Source: Hysterium pulicare CBS 123377 (lineage: Eukaryota > Ascomycota > Dothideomycetes > Hysteriales > Hysteriaceae). Taken from it: DNA of 64,000 bases. The notes below the pieces were generated by a model. That model saw only the letters and a list, made by a program, of their open reading frames with translations, was not told where the DNA came from and did no database searches. Positions within the stretch are counted from its first letter, which is position 1. Each line of letters opens with the position of its first letter. The stretch covers positions 62,001 to 126,000 of the forward strand of contig AJFK01001066.1 of the NCBI GenBank assembly GCA_000467715.1, given 5' to 3'. The position numbers and the translations under genes are program-made. Shown here in pieces: positions 9,378 to 21,445 of the stretch.

Positions 9378-10460
9378 GAGCTCGCCGGGAGGTGATGTTG
9401 AGATGTATGCAAAAGGCCTGGAGGCCGACCACCTCATGCTTTCCGTCTACTTCACATCCAAACGGACCTGAGCAATTATGGTCAGCACATGCAAGCATGC
9501 AGGGAAGATGTGGCGAACTTACCCGTGCCTGAAACTGGAGCACCACCACCAACAATAACAAGCTGACGGATTTCCGCCATCTTTGGGCTGTGGCCCGGAG
9601 ACCAAGCCATCCGAAGAGACCGAAGACTCCGCCCATGAAGGGCCGTTTTCTATAGACATCCAGTCAGCAACGTTGTTAATGACGATCGTGAAGTGATAGA
9701 GGTTGCAAGCGGGGTGAGAGAATGAAGTGGGGACTTACTCTGCATAAAACATGACGGATTTCCGCCATCTGGCAGCGGTATCGCCGCGGCCCCGGGGGCA
9801 AGTCTTCAACGGGGCTCAGAGGCCCCAGCCCTGAAGGGCTGTTTCCTGGAGACGTAGCATCAGCAAAGATACTCATGATGATGATGATCTGAGGACGTGC
9901 TTGGACGAACTTACTCTGCATCAAAAAATGACGGATTTCCGCCATTTTGTGGCGGCTCGCAATGGAGGGGGCGGGAGGCGGGAGGCAGGGGGCAGGATCC
10001 TCAATAGTGCATAGTTTAACGTCATTGCGGACCCGCTGGTAGAAGATGGTGGGGCAGGGCCCTGAAGGGCCGTTTCCTGGAGACATAGTATCAGCAAAAG
10101 TTCTAATGATGTCGATGAGGCGAGGAAGTGATGGAAGAACTTACTCTGTATCACAAAATCGACGGATTTCCGCCATCTTCCGGTAGTGCCCCGGGGGCAA
10201 GATCCTCAGACGTTCGTAGTTTAACGTCATTGCGGACTCTCTGAGTAGGGGCACAGCGCCCCGGCCCATGGGCCGTTTCCTGAAAAGATCAATCACGTTA
10301 GTAGAGGTAAAAATGTCGAAAGAGATAAATGGTAGGGAAAGTGAGAGTGGGACTGGGTGGGATTGGTTGACTTACTCTGCATGGCTGAAATGAAAAAAAG
10401 GAGACGAAAAATAGGGCCTGAAGCCCGAAGGCTTTTTCTGCTCGTGGCCTTGTGGTGGGC
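9378..10460 (-). CDS. Unknown gene with serially repeated start-codon exons
   Basis: Reading the minus strand there are five exon-like units, each followed by a GTAAGT donor: E 10460-10376, D 10279-10145, C 10076-9915, B 9845-9739 and A 9649-9523. A non-repeated exon follows at 9467-9378. Units D to A begin with a similar G/C-rich block (AAACGGCCC...) and carry the 14-bp block ATGGCGGAAATCCG, which encodes MAEIR. The intervening introns (~70-96 bp) have CTGAT/CTGAC/CTAAC branch sites and CAG or TAG acceptors. C, B and A splice in one open frame: MAEIRHFLMQ, later MAEIRHVLCR, then MAEIRQLVIVGGGAPVSGTG, running on into PFGCEVDGKHEVVG. The VIVGGGAP element resembles a nucleotide-binding glycine loop, but no family is recognised. 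D is out of phase with C. A TG/GA-rich repeat (10498-10545) and an upstream exon-like piece ending at about 10770 suggest a 5' leader. Confidence 0.45.
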
Positions 10461-10497
10461 CTGATAGTCAGCGATGAGCTCCATAAAGGCAAAGCAA

Positions 10498-10545
10498 AGG
10501 TGAGTGAGGTAAGTGAGGTGAGTGAGGCGAGTGAGGAAGTTGAGG
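10498..10545. repeat. GTGAGTGAGG microsatellite-like tract
   Basis: About 4-5 imperfect copies of a ~10-bp unit (gtgagtgagg, taagtgaggt). Several copies look like 5' splice donors on the plus strand. The tract sits just upstream of the repeated exons of the minus-strand array gene. Confidence 0.6.
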
Positions 10546-10860
10546 AGGTGAGGGCTAGCATGTTGAACTAAATTTCAATGGAAGAATTGTTGCAGAGGAA
10601 GCTTCGAGTGCAGGATGGTTTTGCAATGTTGCGGGGTTCGCAATGTGCAGAAACGCCGATCGGCAGCAGATGAAGAGGCAGGTGAGGACGAAGAAGCCTC
10701 ACGGCGACACTCACAATGCATGAGGATGAAAGAAAGGATGATAAAAAGTGATTGAGGGGCGGACTTACATTGATGGTACAAAATTTACAATTGAAAACAG
10801 GAAAAAAAGTCGCGGGACGGAGGTGGGAGTGAGGTGTAGAAACGATGGAGGAGACGGGCG

Positions 10861-12000
10861 GGCGAAAGCTATTTAAGGGCCTGCAGGGCAGCAGGCGTAT
10901 TAGTCATGCGTGCAAGATCACCCGAGCAGCGAGTGTTTGTGGAAGAAGTTGGCGAGCGCGTCGAGCGTGAGGTAGACAGCCTATCAATCTACCTAGGCCC
11001 CCTGACTCAAACTGCTTAGGAGGAATATCAGTCTCAAGGTCTCCTAAAAGCAGCAGTACAAGCTCCGTACGGATTGACTCGTGAAGGAGAAGTAATGAAA
11101 CTCTGTAGAAAGCTTGCTCACCTTCGTGATACCCTTACGCGTTGTGTACCTGATGGCCCCCGCAACTGCTCCTGCCCGCCCATGACCTACCGCCCGATCC
11201 ACCACAACTGACATGCGCCCTCCATCGAGCGCTGCAGACGCTATTCTGAGTTTCAAACCGCCTCATATGGGCAAAGATAGTCGTGCACTCCTTCTCTTGG
11301 TCTCCATAAAGCCGCAGGACCTGCTCAGGGGGCCGCGTCTGTTTGCCTGGTCACAAGCCTTCCACCAGCAAGCCGTGCAGAGAGAAGGCTTCGAGCACTT
11401 CATACGACAAGACAACTCGTCTGGATAGCTCAGCGGCATCTGGGAGAGAAGAAGTTTGTCCTGCCTCCGCTTCAGAAGGGCTGGGGTAGGGACGACTTCG
11501 AGATTGACCAGCCGCCCGGTCGCAAGTAGACGGCTTGCCCGCTCAACACCACTGACCTAGACAGAGAAGAACAATCAGCATTTCGGTTGCAATGCTAACA
11601 TGCTCAGGAGATCTTAGCTCCTCCAACTCACGTTTTAGGTACCTTGGCGGCGCTGCAACTATCCTCGACGACTGACTACGAGTCCTCCTAACCAGACCCA
11701 CAAACACACCTCGACGACAAAATCACAAGCCTGTGAACGAGAACAATCGCATCGGGCGAGACGACCCTGAGAACAACTACCGTGGCACTCGGTCGCAGCG
11801 GTAGCATCGCAAATTTTAGTGCTGCTGCCACCAACAGGGTTTGAGTTTGAGACGGCAACAACTCATTCACACAGAAACCTCCACTTCCTTCACATCGCGA
11901 CAGAGTCGGCCCGTCAGAAAAGCACCACGGGCGACCATGCGTTTCATACGGTCCTGCGACAGGAGGAAACGTAATTCGAGCGGTCTTGAGATGCGCGAAG
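10861..12000. other. Gene-poor stretch between two exon arrays
   Basis: A plus-strand TATTTAAG (10870-10877) is followed about 30 bp later by a small ATG ORF of 37 aa (10906-11019; MRARSPEQRVFVEEVGERVE) with coding-like charged content. A second weak ORF runs at 11213-11428. Neither matches a known family. The rest shows no clear gene. Confidence 0.25.
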
Positions 12001-13560
12001 CCGGGAGACCAGGCATCTTCATCAAGGTACGTAGCTCAGCACGCACCCTTTATGATATTATCTTCAAAAGCGGCAGCAAGAGGAACATTCGAAGTCGCTT
12101 CTTGATAGCATCTTCAATACTCTTCTGCCAAAAGAAAAACAACGCCACCGCTTGACGCTTGCCGGGTCTCTCTGTGGGTGTTGGAGCCTCTGGCGAAGGC
12201 TGAGAGATAAAGCTGGTTCCTGCACATACACGTCCAAGGCCTACTCACCCCAACAACGGGGTAGGTCTGTCGTGAAATACCAGGCGAGCGCGAGACGGAT
12301 TGGTATGACGCCAGATGGTACCCCGAAGACAGGTTGGGGAACCATGTCGTCGGTTGGTTATCTGGGCTCAGACAATTTCCTTGAATTAAATTCGCCTTGT
12401 GTCGCATTTCAGAGTGCAGAAGACTTGCTAACACATTGTGGAGACAGTTTAGTTCACTCAACAGCAATGAAGAACACATATCAGGTACGCATACCTAAAC
12501 TCGAACCACAGCCTTCCGCCGTCCGGCAGCGAGAGTATCGAAGTTAGGCTCTCTCAATAGTCTCTTCACTACTTTCCTGCTTATGATGATACCACAACCA
12601 CCGCTCGCTGTTGATGTGGGCTCGACCGCTGGAGAAGGCCAATCCAGGGTCATACTGGGCTTCTAGCACACAGATAATACTCACCCAACCTTGGGGTATT
12701 TCTAAAGTTTTATGACAGTTGGCGAGTACGAGCGGTGGTTTGACGCACAGATGGAACCCCGATGATACGTTGGGGTATGATATCGTCGGTGGTTTTTGGC
12801 TCAGACATCTCATGACATTGGAGAGACATGTGCGGCTTTGGTTGCAAGAGAAAATATGCTAACGAGTTGTAGCTGTTAGCAACACCACAAAGACTGGAAC
12901 AGGAAAAAGGAATGAAAGAATGGCTAACAGGTACATACCTACAACCTCCCGACGCCAACCCTTCCTCCCATACGGCATCGAGAACAACGAAGTCAGGTTT
13001 CCTCATAGCCTCTTCAATACTCTCATGCCAATAGTAATACAAGGCTGTCGCTCAATGCTCGAATGGGTACAGGAGCGAGGAACTAGTTACCCGGGTCAGA
13101 GGGAGTGAGATTTTGGGCACGTGAGAGTGTTACCAAGGGAACGTGCGGTTCCCGTCCGATAACGGGACCTACTTCCCCAACCGAGCAGTACATCTCGAGT
13201 GCTGTCTTGGAGTAGGACAAGAAAGACCAGGGCACGAGCGCGGCTTGACGTACAGATGGTACCCCGGCATCTTTCGTTGGGGAAAGAGTGGTGTCGGAGG
13301 TTATCTGGCTCAAACATCTCATCTCTTTGGAGATGTATTCGATATATCGGTGGCTAGAATATATGCTGACATGATTAGCAGTGAGCATTTCACTAGGAGA
13401 GCAGCAGACGAACACTGAACTCCAAGATCATTGACTTACATGGGCAAAGAACGAAGATGGTATCCAAAGCACTCGTGGATGGCCATGAATCCACGACAAC
13501 CGATGACATGAGTTGCTTCAGGACAATGCCTCATCCATCCCACAATTTAAGAGCATACTT
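12000..13560 (-). pseudogene. Decaying tandem array of exon-like units, ~450-bp period
   Basis: At least three, probably four, diverged copies of one unit lie head to tail. A 57-58 bp block recurs at 12096-12152, 12548-12605 and 12996-13052; the first and third are about 75% identical over 57 bp. A second block (agatggWacccc...) recurs at 12313, 12749 and 13254. On the minus strand the best copy (about 13049-12934) reads YYYWHESIEEAMRKPDFV, then VLDAVWEEGLASGG, and ends at a GTATGT donor. A more distant relative with VVVDSW is at about 13550-13445, ending at a GTAAGT donor. The other copies no longer hold that frame. Function unknown. It looks like duplication of an exon pair with its introns, then decay. 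Confidence 0.4.
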
Positions 13561-15390
13561 AGCCACCAGCATTTGGAGCATATGTGACCACGTCACTGAG
13601 ACCTTGTTGGGGAACTGTCCGCTTTGAGGAGGCAGAAAGAGGCTCTGCTCCAGACTCAAAGAGCATCAATTCTAGAGCGATGCTCATCCAAATACGCCAT
13701 CAGGAGCCAGCTGTGCTGTAGATTCTTGCAAGGATACGGTTGTTCTGTCAAAATCTAGTAGTAAAATCATCGTCGAGCTCAAACTCACCGGTATGCTGAA
13801 TGTTTCGGAGCACCAAGACCACTAATAAGTCCGCCTTTAGGTCTAAAGCCTCACGATGTCATATTTCCATGATACCCGGGGACGCCACTAACAAGCAGCG
13901 TCCTATGATCTAAGAAGCCCACCTAACGAGAGCTATCCTAGGACCATCGTTAGGAGACGTCATTCGGTGATGGTGTACTGACAAGCAGCACACAAGGCCA
14001 GCATCTGACTTTAGAGTAATCAAATCTCTTCGTGTCTTTTTCCCAGCCAGTAAAAGGTAAGCTGGCTTCTTTTACTCCCTATTTCCATCTTTTTTATACA
14101 TGCCGACACGATTCCATACTCATCCCAACCTCCTGGGTCCGGCGCCGCATTTCAGATACTGACATAGCCACTCAATGCTATCTCAGTATGTCTTTTATGC
14201 GGAGACTAATGTTCCATCTACTGGACTTTAGTGCTACTTAGAGATTAAATGAGTGGCAACCTTTCTCGTGACGGTGCATACCGCTCGAAGAACGCCCAAT
14301 GTCGTCAAGTGCTTATTGATCGATGCTGGCTGCTAGCGGCATACAGATATAGATATCATGGAGATGAAATAACCCACAGGAAGAAATACAAGCATCAGAA
14401 ACTCGAGATCATATCAATGGCTGACAAATGACTAACGGAGCAGCATGCAACGAGTTGAATGAATGCAAATCATGTTTTTTAATCATCAATACGAGATCAT
14501 GTCGAAGGCTACCAAAAGATTAACGAAGCATCGTGCAGGTAGAAAAGACTGGATAAGATTGATCAAAGTCATGGTCAGCTCCTCTGGCATGGTCGCTAAT
14601 GGTTGTTTGCTTCAGGAGGCGGACATGTGCAGAACATCTGACTTCTATGCTTCTTTAAATCATACTTCGCATTTCCAGGCTGCATCACTCATTAGTCTCT
14701 GCTCGATCTCAAATCATGCGAAGATTTCTTCTACTTATCTTTGATATCTGAATATTTTCTTCTTCGTTTTTACCCTTATACATTGCCGTCTTTTCCGTTC
14801 CTTGCTGTTGTTTTGGGGTTTTGGTATCTGGGTTATGAAATACTCATTTTGCTTGGAGGTCATACTCTCGACTTATCTGAGATGAACTAAGATTATTAGG
14901 GTGGGAGTGCTCCGTATGCTCTGAAAGTACGATTTAGGGTATGCTCTTTCGAATACTCTCTGGCTATACTTTCTGACAATACTTTCTGGCTGGAATCTCT
15001 GGTTCTCTCTTGGGCGGCTTCGCTAAGTATACTTTCCGAGTGTCCGATATGCTCTGCGGTGCCATCAGTCTCATAGTATTCAACTGTTTATATTTGATTG
15101 TAGGATTGCTTGTTGATCTAACAATCAGGTGCGGTCCGCATTGAAGGAGCAGCCGAACACAAGGGAAGGATCCACCCCGTCCCCAACACATCTCTGATCC
15201 AGCAAAGCCAATATTGTTGGAAGCAGCTACCTCGACTGCACATCCGATCTTATGAACGCCTGACGCTTCAAGTCCTGCACTGAAATGCATGTCTATGAAA
15301 GCCGGCCGTTTCCATGTAAATGTCATAACGCCATCCCAAATTCATCATGTCCCTAGGAAGCAGAATTGCGGTGTAAAACCACCGAAGGAC
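13561..15390. other. Gene-poor, A/T-leaning stretch
   Basis: Near 13790 the minus strand has a GTGAGT donor preceded by a short coding-like piece (GGLISGLGAPKHSAYR), perhaps part of the decayed array. From 14000 to 15390 I see no supportable gene. The sequence around 14940-15030 repeats an actttctgg-like word several times. The last ~60 bp is the 3' flank of UBC13. Confidence 0.3.
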
Positions 15391-16045
15391 CTAGGCCTTC
15401 GCATAGGTCTTGGTCCATTCACGAGCCGTCTCGATGGCTGCCTTCTCGTCTTCCTTCCAGCGTTGTGCGACATCGTTGGCAAGTGGATCGTCTGGGTTCG
15501 GGGCACCGAGGAGGGCTTGGATCGAGAGAAGGATCGTACGAATCTGAAGGGCAGGAGACCAGTTGCCTGTACGGCGTCAGCTCCAAACAATCGTGGCGAA
15601 CTCTCCCGGTATACTTACTCTTGAGGACGTCTAGGCAGATGCGGCCCAGCCTGTCAATGTTCGGGTGGTAGATCTTCGTCAGAAAGCGGATCTTCGGCGG
15701 TGTCATGGGGTAGTCGTCCGGAAGAAACAGCTCCAGCTTGAAGATACCGCCTGCATTCAAGTATGCCAGTCAGCCTTATGTCACTGTATAGTCGCACCTT
15801 GGGGGGTTCTACCGACCTTCGTATGGAGATTGTGAGGGGCCATGGATGGTCACATCGAAGTAGCGGAGGTTATCTTCATGAGGAACCGCGCTGATACCAG
15901 GAACTCTGCATCGCCAAATCAGTTAGTTCATGTCTGTTGGTGGCTGCAGCTGGGGTTGCAGCCGGGGCTGCAGGGTGGAAGAAGGTACGTACGGTTCCGC
16001 CATGAGACGTTCCGTCTCCTTTATAATCCTCTTCGGGAGAGCCAT
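15391..16045 (-). CDS. ubc13: Ubiquitin-conjugating enzyme E2 Ubc13
   Basis: Four exons: 16045-15993, 15905-15817, 15750-15619 and 15566-15391, encoding 149 aa. Introns are 87, 66 and 52 bp. It starts [18 protein letters not shown] and carries the E2 core: [20 protein letters not shown], the HPN motif ([10 protein letters not shown]) and the active-site Cys at about residue 86 in GRICLDVLK. The C-terminus has [18 protein letters not shown] and [13 protein letters not shown]. This pattern is that of Ubc13/UBE2N, which with an Mms2-type variant builds Lys63-linked ubiquitin chains in DNA damage tolerance (PCNA polyubiquitination) and signalling. Length and motifs are standard. It is divergent from the WDR59 homolog, with ~640 bp between start codons. 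Confidence 0.95.
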
Positions 16046-16681
16046 GGTTGGCACACGGCACTAATGGGAAGGTTAAGGTTATCGCAAAGAAGAAGCTGAT
16101 CCAACTGTAGCGCTGTCGTATGCAGCCAAGAGATTGTCAGTGGAGTGGGAGTTCGGGAGTGTTCGGCGAAAGGTGAGTCTTGCGGAAGGCTCAGTCGTCT
16201 CTACTCTCACTAGTGAGGGAAGGCGGTAAGGAGGCAATTTGGTTCTGAGGTTTATGATGACAAGAAACAGCACAGCTGAGGCAGAAGTATAGGATTAACT
16301 AAGGCTGCATGCCACAGGGTATGCTGCAGATGATAAGATTGCTGATTGGCAACGGAGATGTTTTCTGCCCCATGCCCCTCCGCCGGTGCCGCGTTACGGA
16401 AAACAGCTATACTCATAGACCTATATAGGACCGAGGATGAGGTTTATGTCGTCTATTTGGTCTCTGTTACACTGCCCAAAGCAAAGTCTCCACTCAAACA
16501 CGATCCGGCCAAAGGAGCGTTGTCGTGGTCCCCTATGTCGCGATGCTACAGCTCTCTAACTGAAGTCTTGGCGATATTAGTCATCCAACTTGACGAAACG
16601 CAGCCTTAAGGCTAATACGCTAAGCCTTTTTCTTTCTCTACGCAAACACCACCACCGACAACACCAGGCTCTGCGGAGCTC
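16046..16681. promoter_or_regulatory. Shared intergenic region, UBC13 / WDR59
   Basis: 636 bp between two divergent start codons, so it must hold both promoters. No clear TATA box is placed within the usual distance of either ATG. Short ORFs here have no coding support. Confidence 0.4.
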
Positions 16682-19600
16682 ATGGGGTGGTTAAAGCCAG
16701 TCGACATGGCTCCCGAAGGCCAATTTGGGCCTGCTAGCGCCTTCGAAAGCCCGACCTTCGAGAAAGATGTGTCTATTCACGTCAATGAATCAATAGGCGC
16801 GGCCTCAATCTCGCCCTCTGGGCGCGATGTGGTTCTCGCATCGTAAGTCATATCCTACCCTTTCCATCGCACATTTGAGCTGTGTTAACCGCCTCTAGTC
16901 GTGTTGGCCTCTTCATCCTAGACCTAGACCAGCCCTACTCTCCCCCTCGCCATATCAGCAACCGCTCCCAATGGGAGGTTGCTGATGTCCAATGGAGCCC
17001 GTTCGCATCACGTGCCCACTGGATAGTGAGCACTTCGAACCAGAAGGCCCTGGTCTTTAACCTGGAGCTGCCTGTCAATTCTCTGCGTGCGCCCATTGAG
17101 TTCACACTACACGCCCACAGCAGGGCAATCACCGATATTAACTTCTCTGCTCACCACCCAGATGAGCTAGCCACTTGCGCCGTCGACAGTTTCGTCCATT
17201 GCTGGGACCTGCGTCAACCCGAGCGCCCCTCTATATCTATGACTGGCACCATCAAATACTTCAATCCTTTTGCCAAGTTTGCCGACTGGGATGCAGGTGC
17301 CACGCAAGTCAAGTGGAATCGTCAAGATCCTAACGTCATCGCTTCAAGTCACGACAAATACCTACGGATTTGGGACAGGAGAAAGGGTGCTTTCCCCCTG
17401 AAGACTATTGCTGCTCACTCGACAAAGATATACGGTATCGACTGGAACCGTACTCGCACTTCTGGCATTCTCACGTGCTCGTTGGACAAGACGATCAAAA
17501 TTTGGGACTACAAACAAAGCGAAAATGACGACGAAGTCGTGAAACCAGAGCGCGTCTTTCACACAAAGTATCCTGTATGGCGTGCTCGACATACTCCTTT
17601 CGGCTGGGGCGTTCTTGCCATGCCACAAGGCGATAATCACGACCTACACCTCTACGACCGCCGCCTGAGTGAAGGGATGAGCCCAGATTCGAAAGTCAAA
17701 GCTGTCCATAAGTTTCAAGGCCACACCGATAGTGTCAAGGAGTTCCTCTGGCGATCGCGAGGTAATATCGATGATGGTATTGATAATAGAGACTTCCAGC
17801 TGGTCACATGGGGCAGCGACCGCCACTTACATCTCTTTCACATGAAACCTGAGTACTTGGAGGCTGTGGGCTACGAAAAAGGCAAGAAGGTTTTCCGAAA
17901 TCCAGCGACGACGCGCCAAGGCGCTGTTTACATGACCTACAACCGGCAGTTGGACCTGAAGCCTCTCAATAAGACTCAACCAAAGCTACCAACGACCGAG
18001 CATACTCAGGCTAGAGGCCAACTTAGCACTCTGTTCCAGACCGCAACATTGTCTACCGCTGAAACCCTAACCTCACAGTACCTTCCAGAACGTGGTACTA
18101 TGAGCGTCCCAGTTAATTTGTTAGGTCGGCACAAACAACGAAAGGTCGTCAACACCATACAGTGGATGAAGGGGGTGAAGATCGGGACTCGTGATACCGA
18201 GTCAAAGCACAAATGGGAAGGTCGCGGAACTATTCTCCCTCCTGATCACAAGTACATCTGGGACACCCCTGAGAGCCTCGGCGATGAGATCGCATACGTG
18301 GGAGATAAGTTTAAGAAGGTAACTTTCGAAGAGGTTGACGTCACGCGTCGAACAGCAACAGTCTCTCTTTACGGACCATGGGGCACAGAAGGCAAACCCG
18401 CGTTCATCAGAATCAACATCGAATTCCCCTCCACGTACCCAAGAGAGTCGAAACCTCGATTTGATATCCAGAAGACGACCGCCAACATTGCCGATGACAT
18501 CTTGAAACAGCTTAATGCTGAGATACAATATTTGGCCGACTTCTCTTTGAACAACAAGAGAGGCTGTCTGGAAGCGATCATCAGCTACGTTCTCGGTGAA
18601 CGCAATCTTAACGACAGTATGAAGTGGTTAGAGGTGGAAGATAGTGCGGTCCCTGATCTTCTAGACCGTATGGATAGCTCTAGCGACGAGGAAGACGAAG
18701 AAGAAGATGAAGATGAATATCTAGGTACTGAAGAGTTGCAGATGAGCGGAGAGAATGTTATGGTCTCAGTCAACACGAATGCTAACGTTCCTCTTCCTAA
18801 ACAGTGTGGCGCAATGTGGTCAGAAGACGGACGCCTCGTTTGCTTCTTCCCGCCCCGGCAAGCACCAAAACCAGTCTTCTTTCTGCAGTCGCTCAAATCA
18901 CCTCACCTAACAAGCAATCGTAGTATATTTGCTACCTTCGGAAGATTGACTACCAGCTCACCAACACCCGGCAATAAATTAGCGTCTAACCACGAAGAAG
19001 AATCAGCGATATCAACACATGAATCATGGGCATCGTCGTCTTCAAGCTCGTCATCTGGATCGGAGGAGGAGGATGGGCTGCCTGTGGGTAGGTTCCAGCC
19101 ACCGGCTGCTTGGCGTCGTGCAACTTTGAAGTTTCAAAAATCATCACAACACTCATCTGCGTCAGTTGTTCCCAACTCTGCTAATAAATCAAAATCGATT
19201 GTTTCGATTTTGGATATGGAGGATCACATTTTGCCTTGTAAGCGGGTGTTAGCACGAGAATACAGAATCTTTGGAGACGGTCCGTCCGTCTGTACACATA
19301 ATGCGGAGATGGCGAGGAAGCATGGCTTTCAAGAGCTTGGTGACGTTTGGGAGCTTTGCAAGCTCATACTTAATAACGAAGTGCCTTTGGAGATCCTACC
19401 GCAACAACACCGAAGAGAACAAGTGCTTGTCCTTGCTCGGAGGTCGATTGTCAGCATTAAACGTAAAGACAGCGGGCTCGACCTGCAATTCGATGAGGCG
19501 GAAGCGGTGAATAACCCTAAGCTGAAAGGCCGTGTAAAGTGGGGTCATCATCCCGTGGTGAAATGGGTGATTCCTGCCCTGTTTGAGCATTTCGAGAAAC

Positions 19601-21445
19601 TCGCCGATATTCAGATGCTCGCCATGCTATCCTGCATCTTCTCGGAGCCCGCTGCCAACGAGGGGACGATGAGTGCCATGCATCGCTTGCGCCAATCCCA
19701 TCTCCCGATGTCCATGGAGGCCCCGGCTTTTTCACTGGATTACTTTTCATCGTCGGAAGCGGCCTGGAGCTTGTATAAGCCCAACTTATCGATGCCGTCC
19801 ACTCCAGCCCATTCACGCTTCGCCACTCCAGTAGCAAACTGGGATAAGCACCTCAAGCCACTTGATACTTACGGATCGCATAGTTCATCGAACGGACCCT
19901 GGGGAAGTGACACTTTTCCATCCGAACCCGTGACTCCGTACTCCACGGGCAATACACCACCCACACTTTCGCGAACAAATACACTTCGCTCTTTTATGAC
20001 GTCGAACACGTCTAGTACTCCCTATTCCAGCTCTCCAGAGCAGCCCCACCTATTAAAGAAATCCACGTCAAACTTAGCAAGCGCCTTGGCCTCCTTCTCC
20101 CGCCCATTCTCTATGACTGCATCTTCTTCTCCCCCAATACAACCCAAGGCACGGAACGATGGTGATCTTTCTACCTCCGCCCCTACGAGTGGTATCACAT
20201 GGGGCACCAACACGTTCATCAGCAGTGGCAGCAACGCCACCAATCCCCCTTCCCGCACGAAGCACGGCAAACGCGCCAGCTTCGGCGCCGCTGACAGGTT
20301 TAGTTATGAGTACGACAGTGAGGACTCCGACTGGGCTCCTGGCGAAGATGGGCAATCTTCCGAACCAGCTTTCCCGCCTTCCCAAGCTGACGGAGAGACA
20401 ACGATCAAGGTTACACTGAAGAATCAGGATCAGTTTGATGACGAGGCCTGTGTGAGTGCGCCATTGCTGAATATGGAGGATGAATGGATGTACAGGAGGT
20501 GGAGGGAGCAGTATGCGGAACAACTCAGTATCTGGGGACTAGTTACAAAGAGGGCAGAAGTGTTGAAGTTCAATGGGTTGGTAAGCTACTGGTCGGGGAA
20601 GTCAGCCTACGCTGGGGATGAGAGTCCGGAGACGAAAATGGAGCTAGAGCCGCCAATCAAAAAGGCGGCGAGAGCTGAGACAGTGAGTGAGGGTTCCTTC
20701 ATGCTGTGCTCGAGTGTCATCTCTTCTAGCTTTTCACGTTCCACATATTTTCATGCCTCCCGTTCTAACCATCAAACCGCCGAACCATCCATACCAAACT
20801 TCTCGCGCACACCTTATTGACTAAATTCCTCAAAAGACACCGAATCCGCGCGCTTCGCTCGTCCCTCCATTCTCCGATCGCCCGGGTATTCGGCGCTCAC
20901 CTTCCCACTCCCCACGCGCTTTCTCCTTCAACCCTGAAGCAATCGAATTCCTGCCAACGCTCAAGCCGCCCCCAATGCCGACATCTTTCCCATACGCGCA
21001 TACCGACAGTCACGGTCATCTCGCCGAGAAACGAGGCAGCACAGAAAGCAGTAGTTTCAAAGACGAACTCGAGCTAGACATTCACTCTTTCAGCGTTCCA
21101 GCACAAACGGGAGTCCGAAATAATAACGACACAGTATCCAAATCCGTCACCGAAGCCAAACCCAAAGGTATCAAAACTTGCGCTATTTGTTGGCTTCTCG
21201 TAACCGGCAAATTCTACTTCTGTCCCGCTTGCGGCTGCATCTCGCACACGTCTTGCGTCCCTTTCGCCAGTCTTGAGGGCTGCATTGCTGGCTGTGGATG
21301 TGATTGCACGGGCGCGGGCGAGGAAGACGGAGAGTGGTGGGAGCGTGGGGAGGAAATGGAACGGGAGATGGAGGGGGTGGAGTGGTGGGTTGATGATTTT
21401 GAGGATACGAGTGGGAATGAGAGGGGGTGGAGGAGGGAGATGTAA
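16682..21445 (+). CDS. WDR59/Sea3 homolog, SEA (GATOR2) complex subunit
   Basis: Three exons: 16682-16842, 16899-20682 and 20837-21445, 1517 aa. The ATG at 16706, in frame, has a better context and may be the real start. Residues ~1-375 form a WD40 propeller (for example WEVADVQWSP, ATQVKWNRQD, KTIKIWDYK). Residues ~510-620 are an RWD domain (VTRRTATVSLYGPWG, INIEFPSTYP). An acidic run follows (SSDEEDEEEDEDEY, ~645-660), then Ser-rich linkers. Residues ~1430-1475 are a C-terminal RING-like zinc module (CAICW, CPACGCISHTSC, CGCDC). WD40-RWD-RING is the order of WDR59 and yeast Sea3/Mtc5, which acts on vacuolar TORC1 signalling as part of the SEA complex. Intron 2 (154 bp, GTGAGT donor) reads partly open, so its acceptor is the least certain point. 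Confidence 0.85.

Noticed and set aside
10498-10545. CRISPR-like short repeats
   Set aside because: Units are contiguous without spacers and the genome is eukaryotic; it is a simple repeat.
8900-14000. Transposon explanation for the repeats
   Set aside because: No terminal repeats, target duplications, transposase or reverse transcriptase motifs seen; splice-site-bounded units fit tandem exon duplication better. A library search would be decisive.
16935-20523. Antisense ORFs of 60-149 aa inside the WDR59 homolog
   Set aside because: Shadows of a well-supported gene; no independent start, splice or family evidence.
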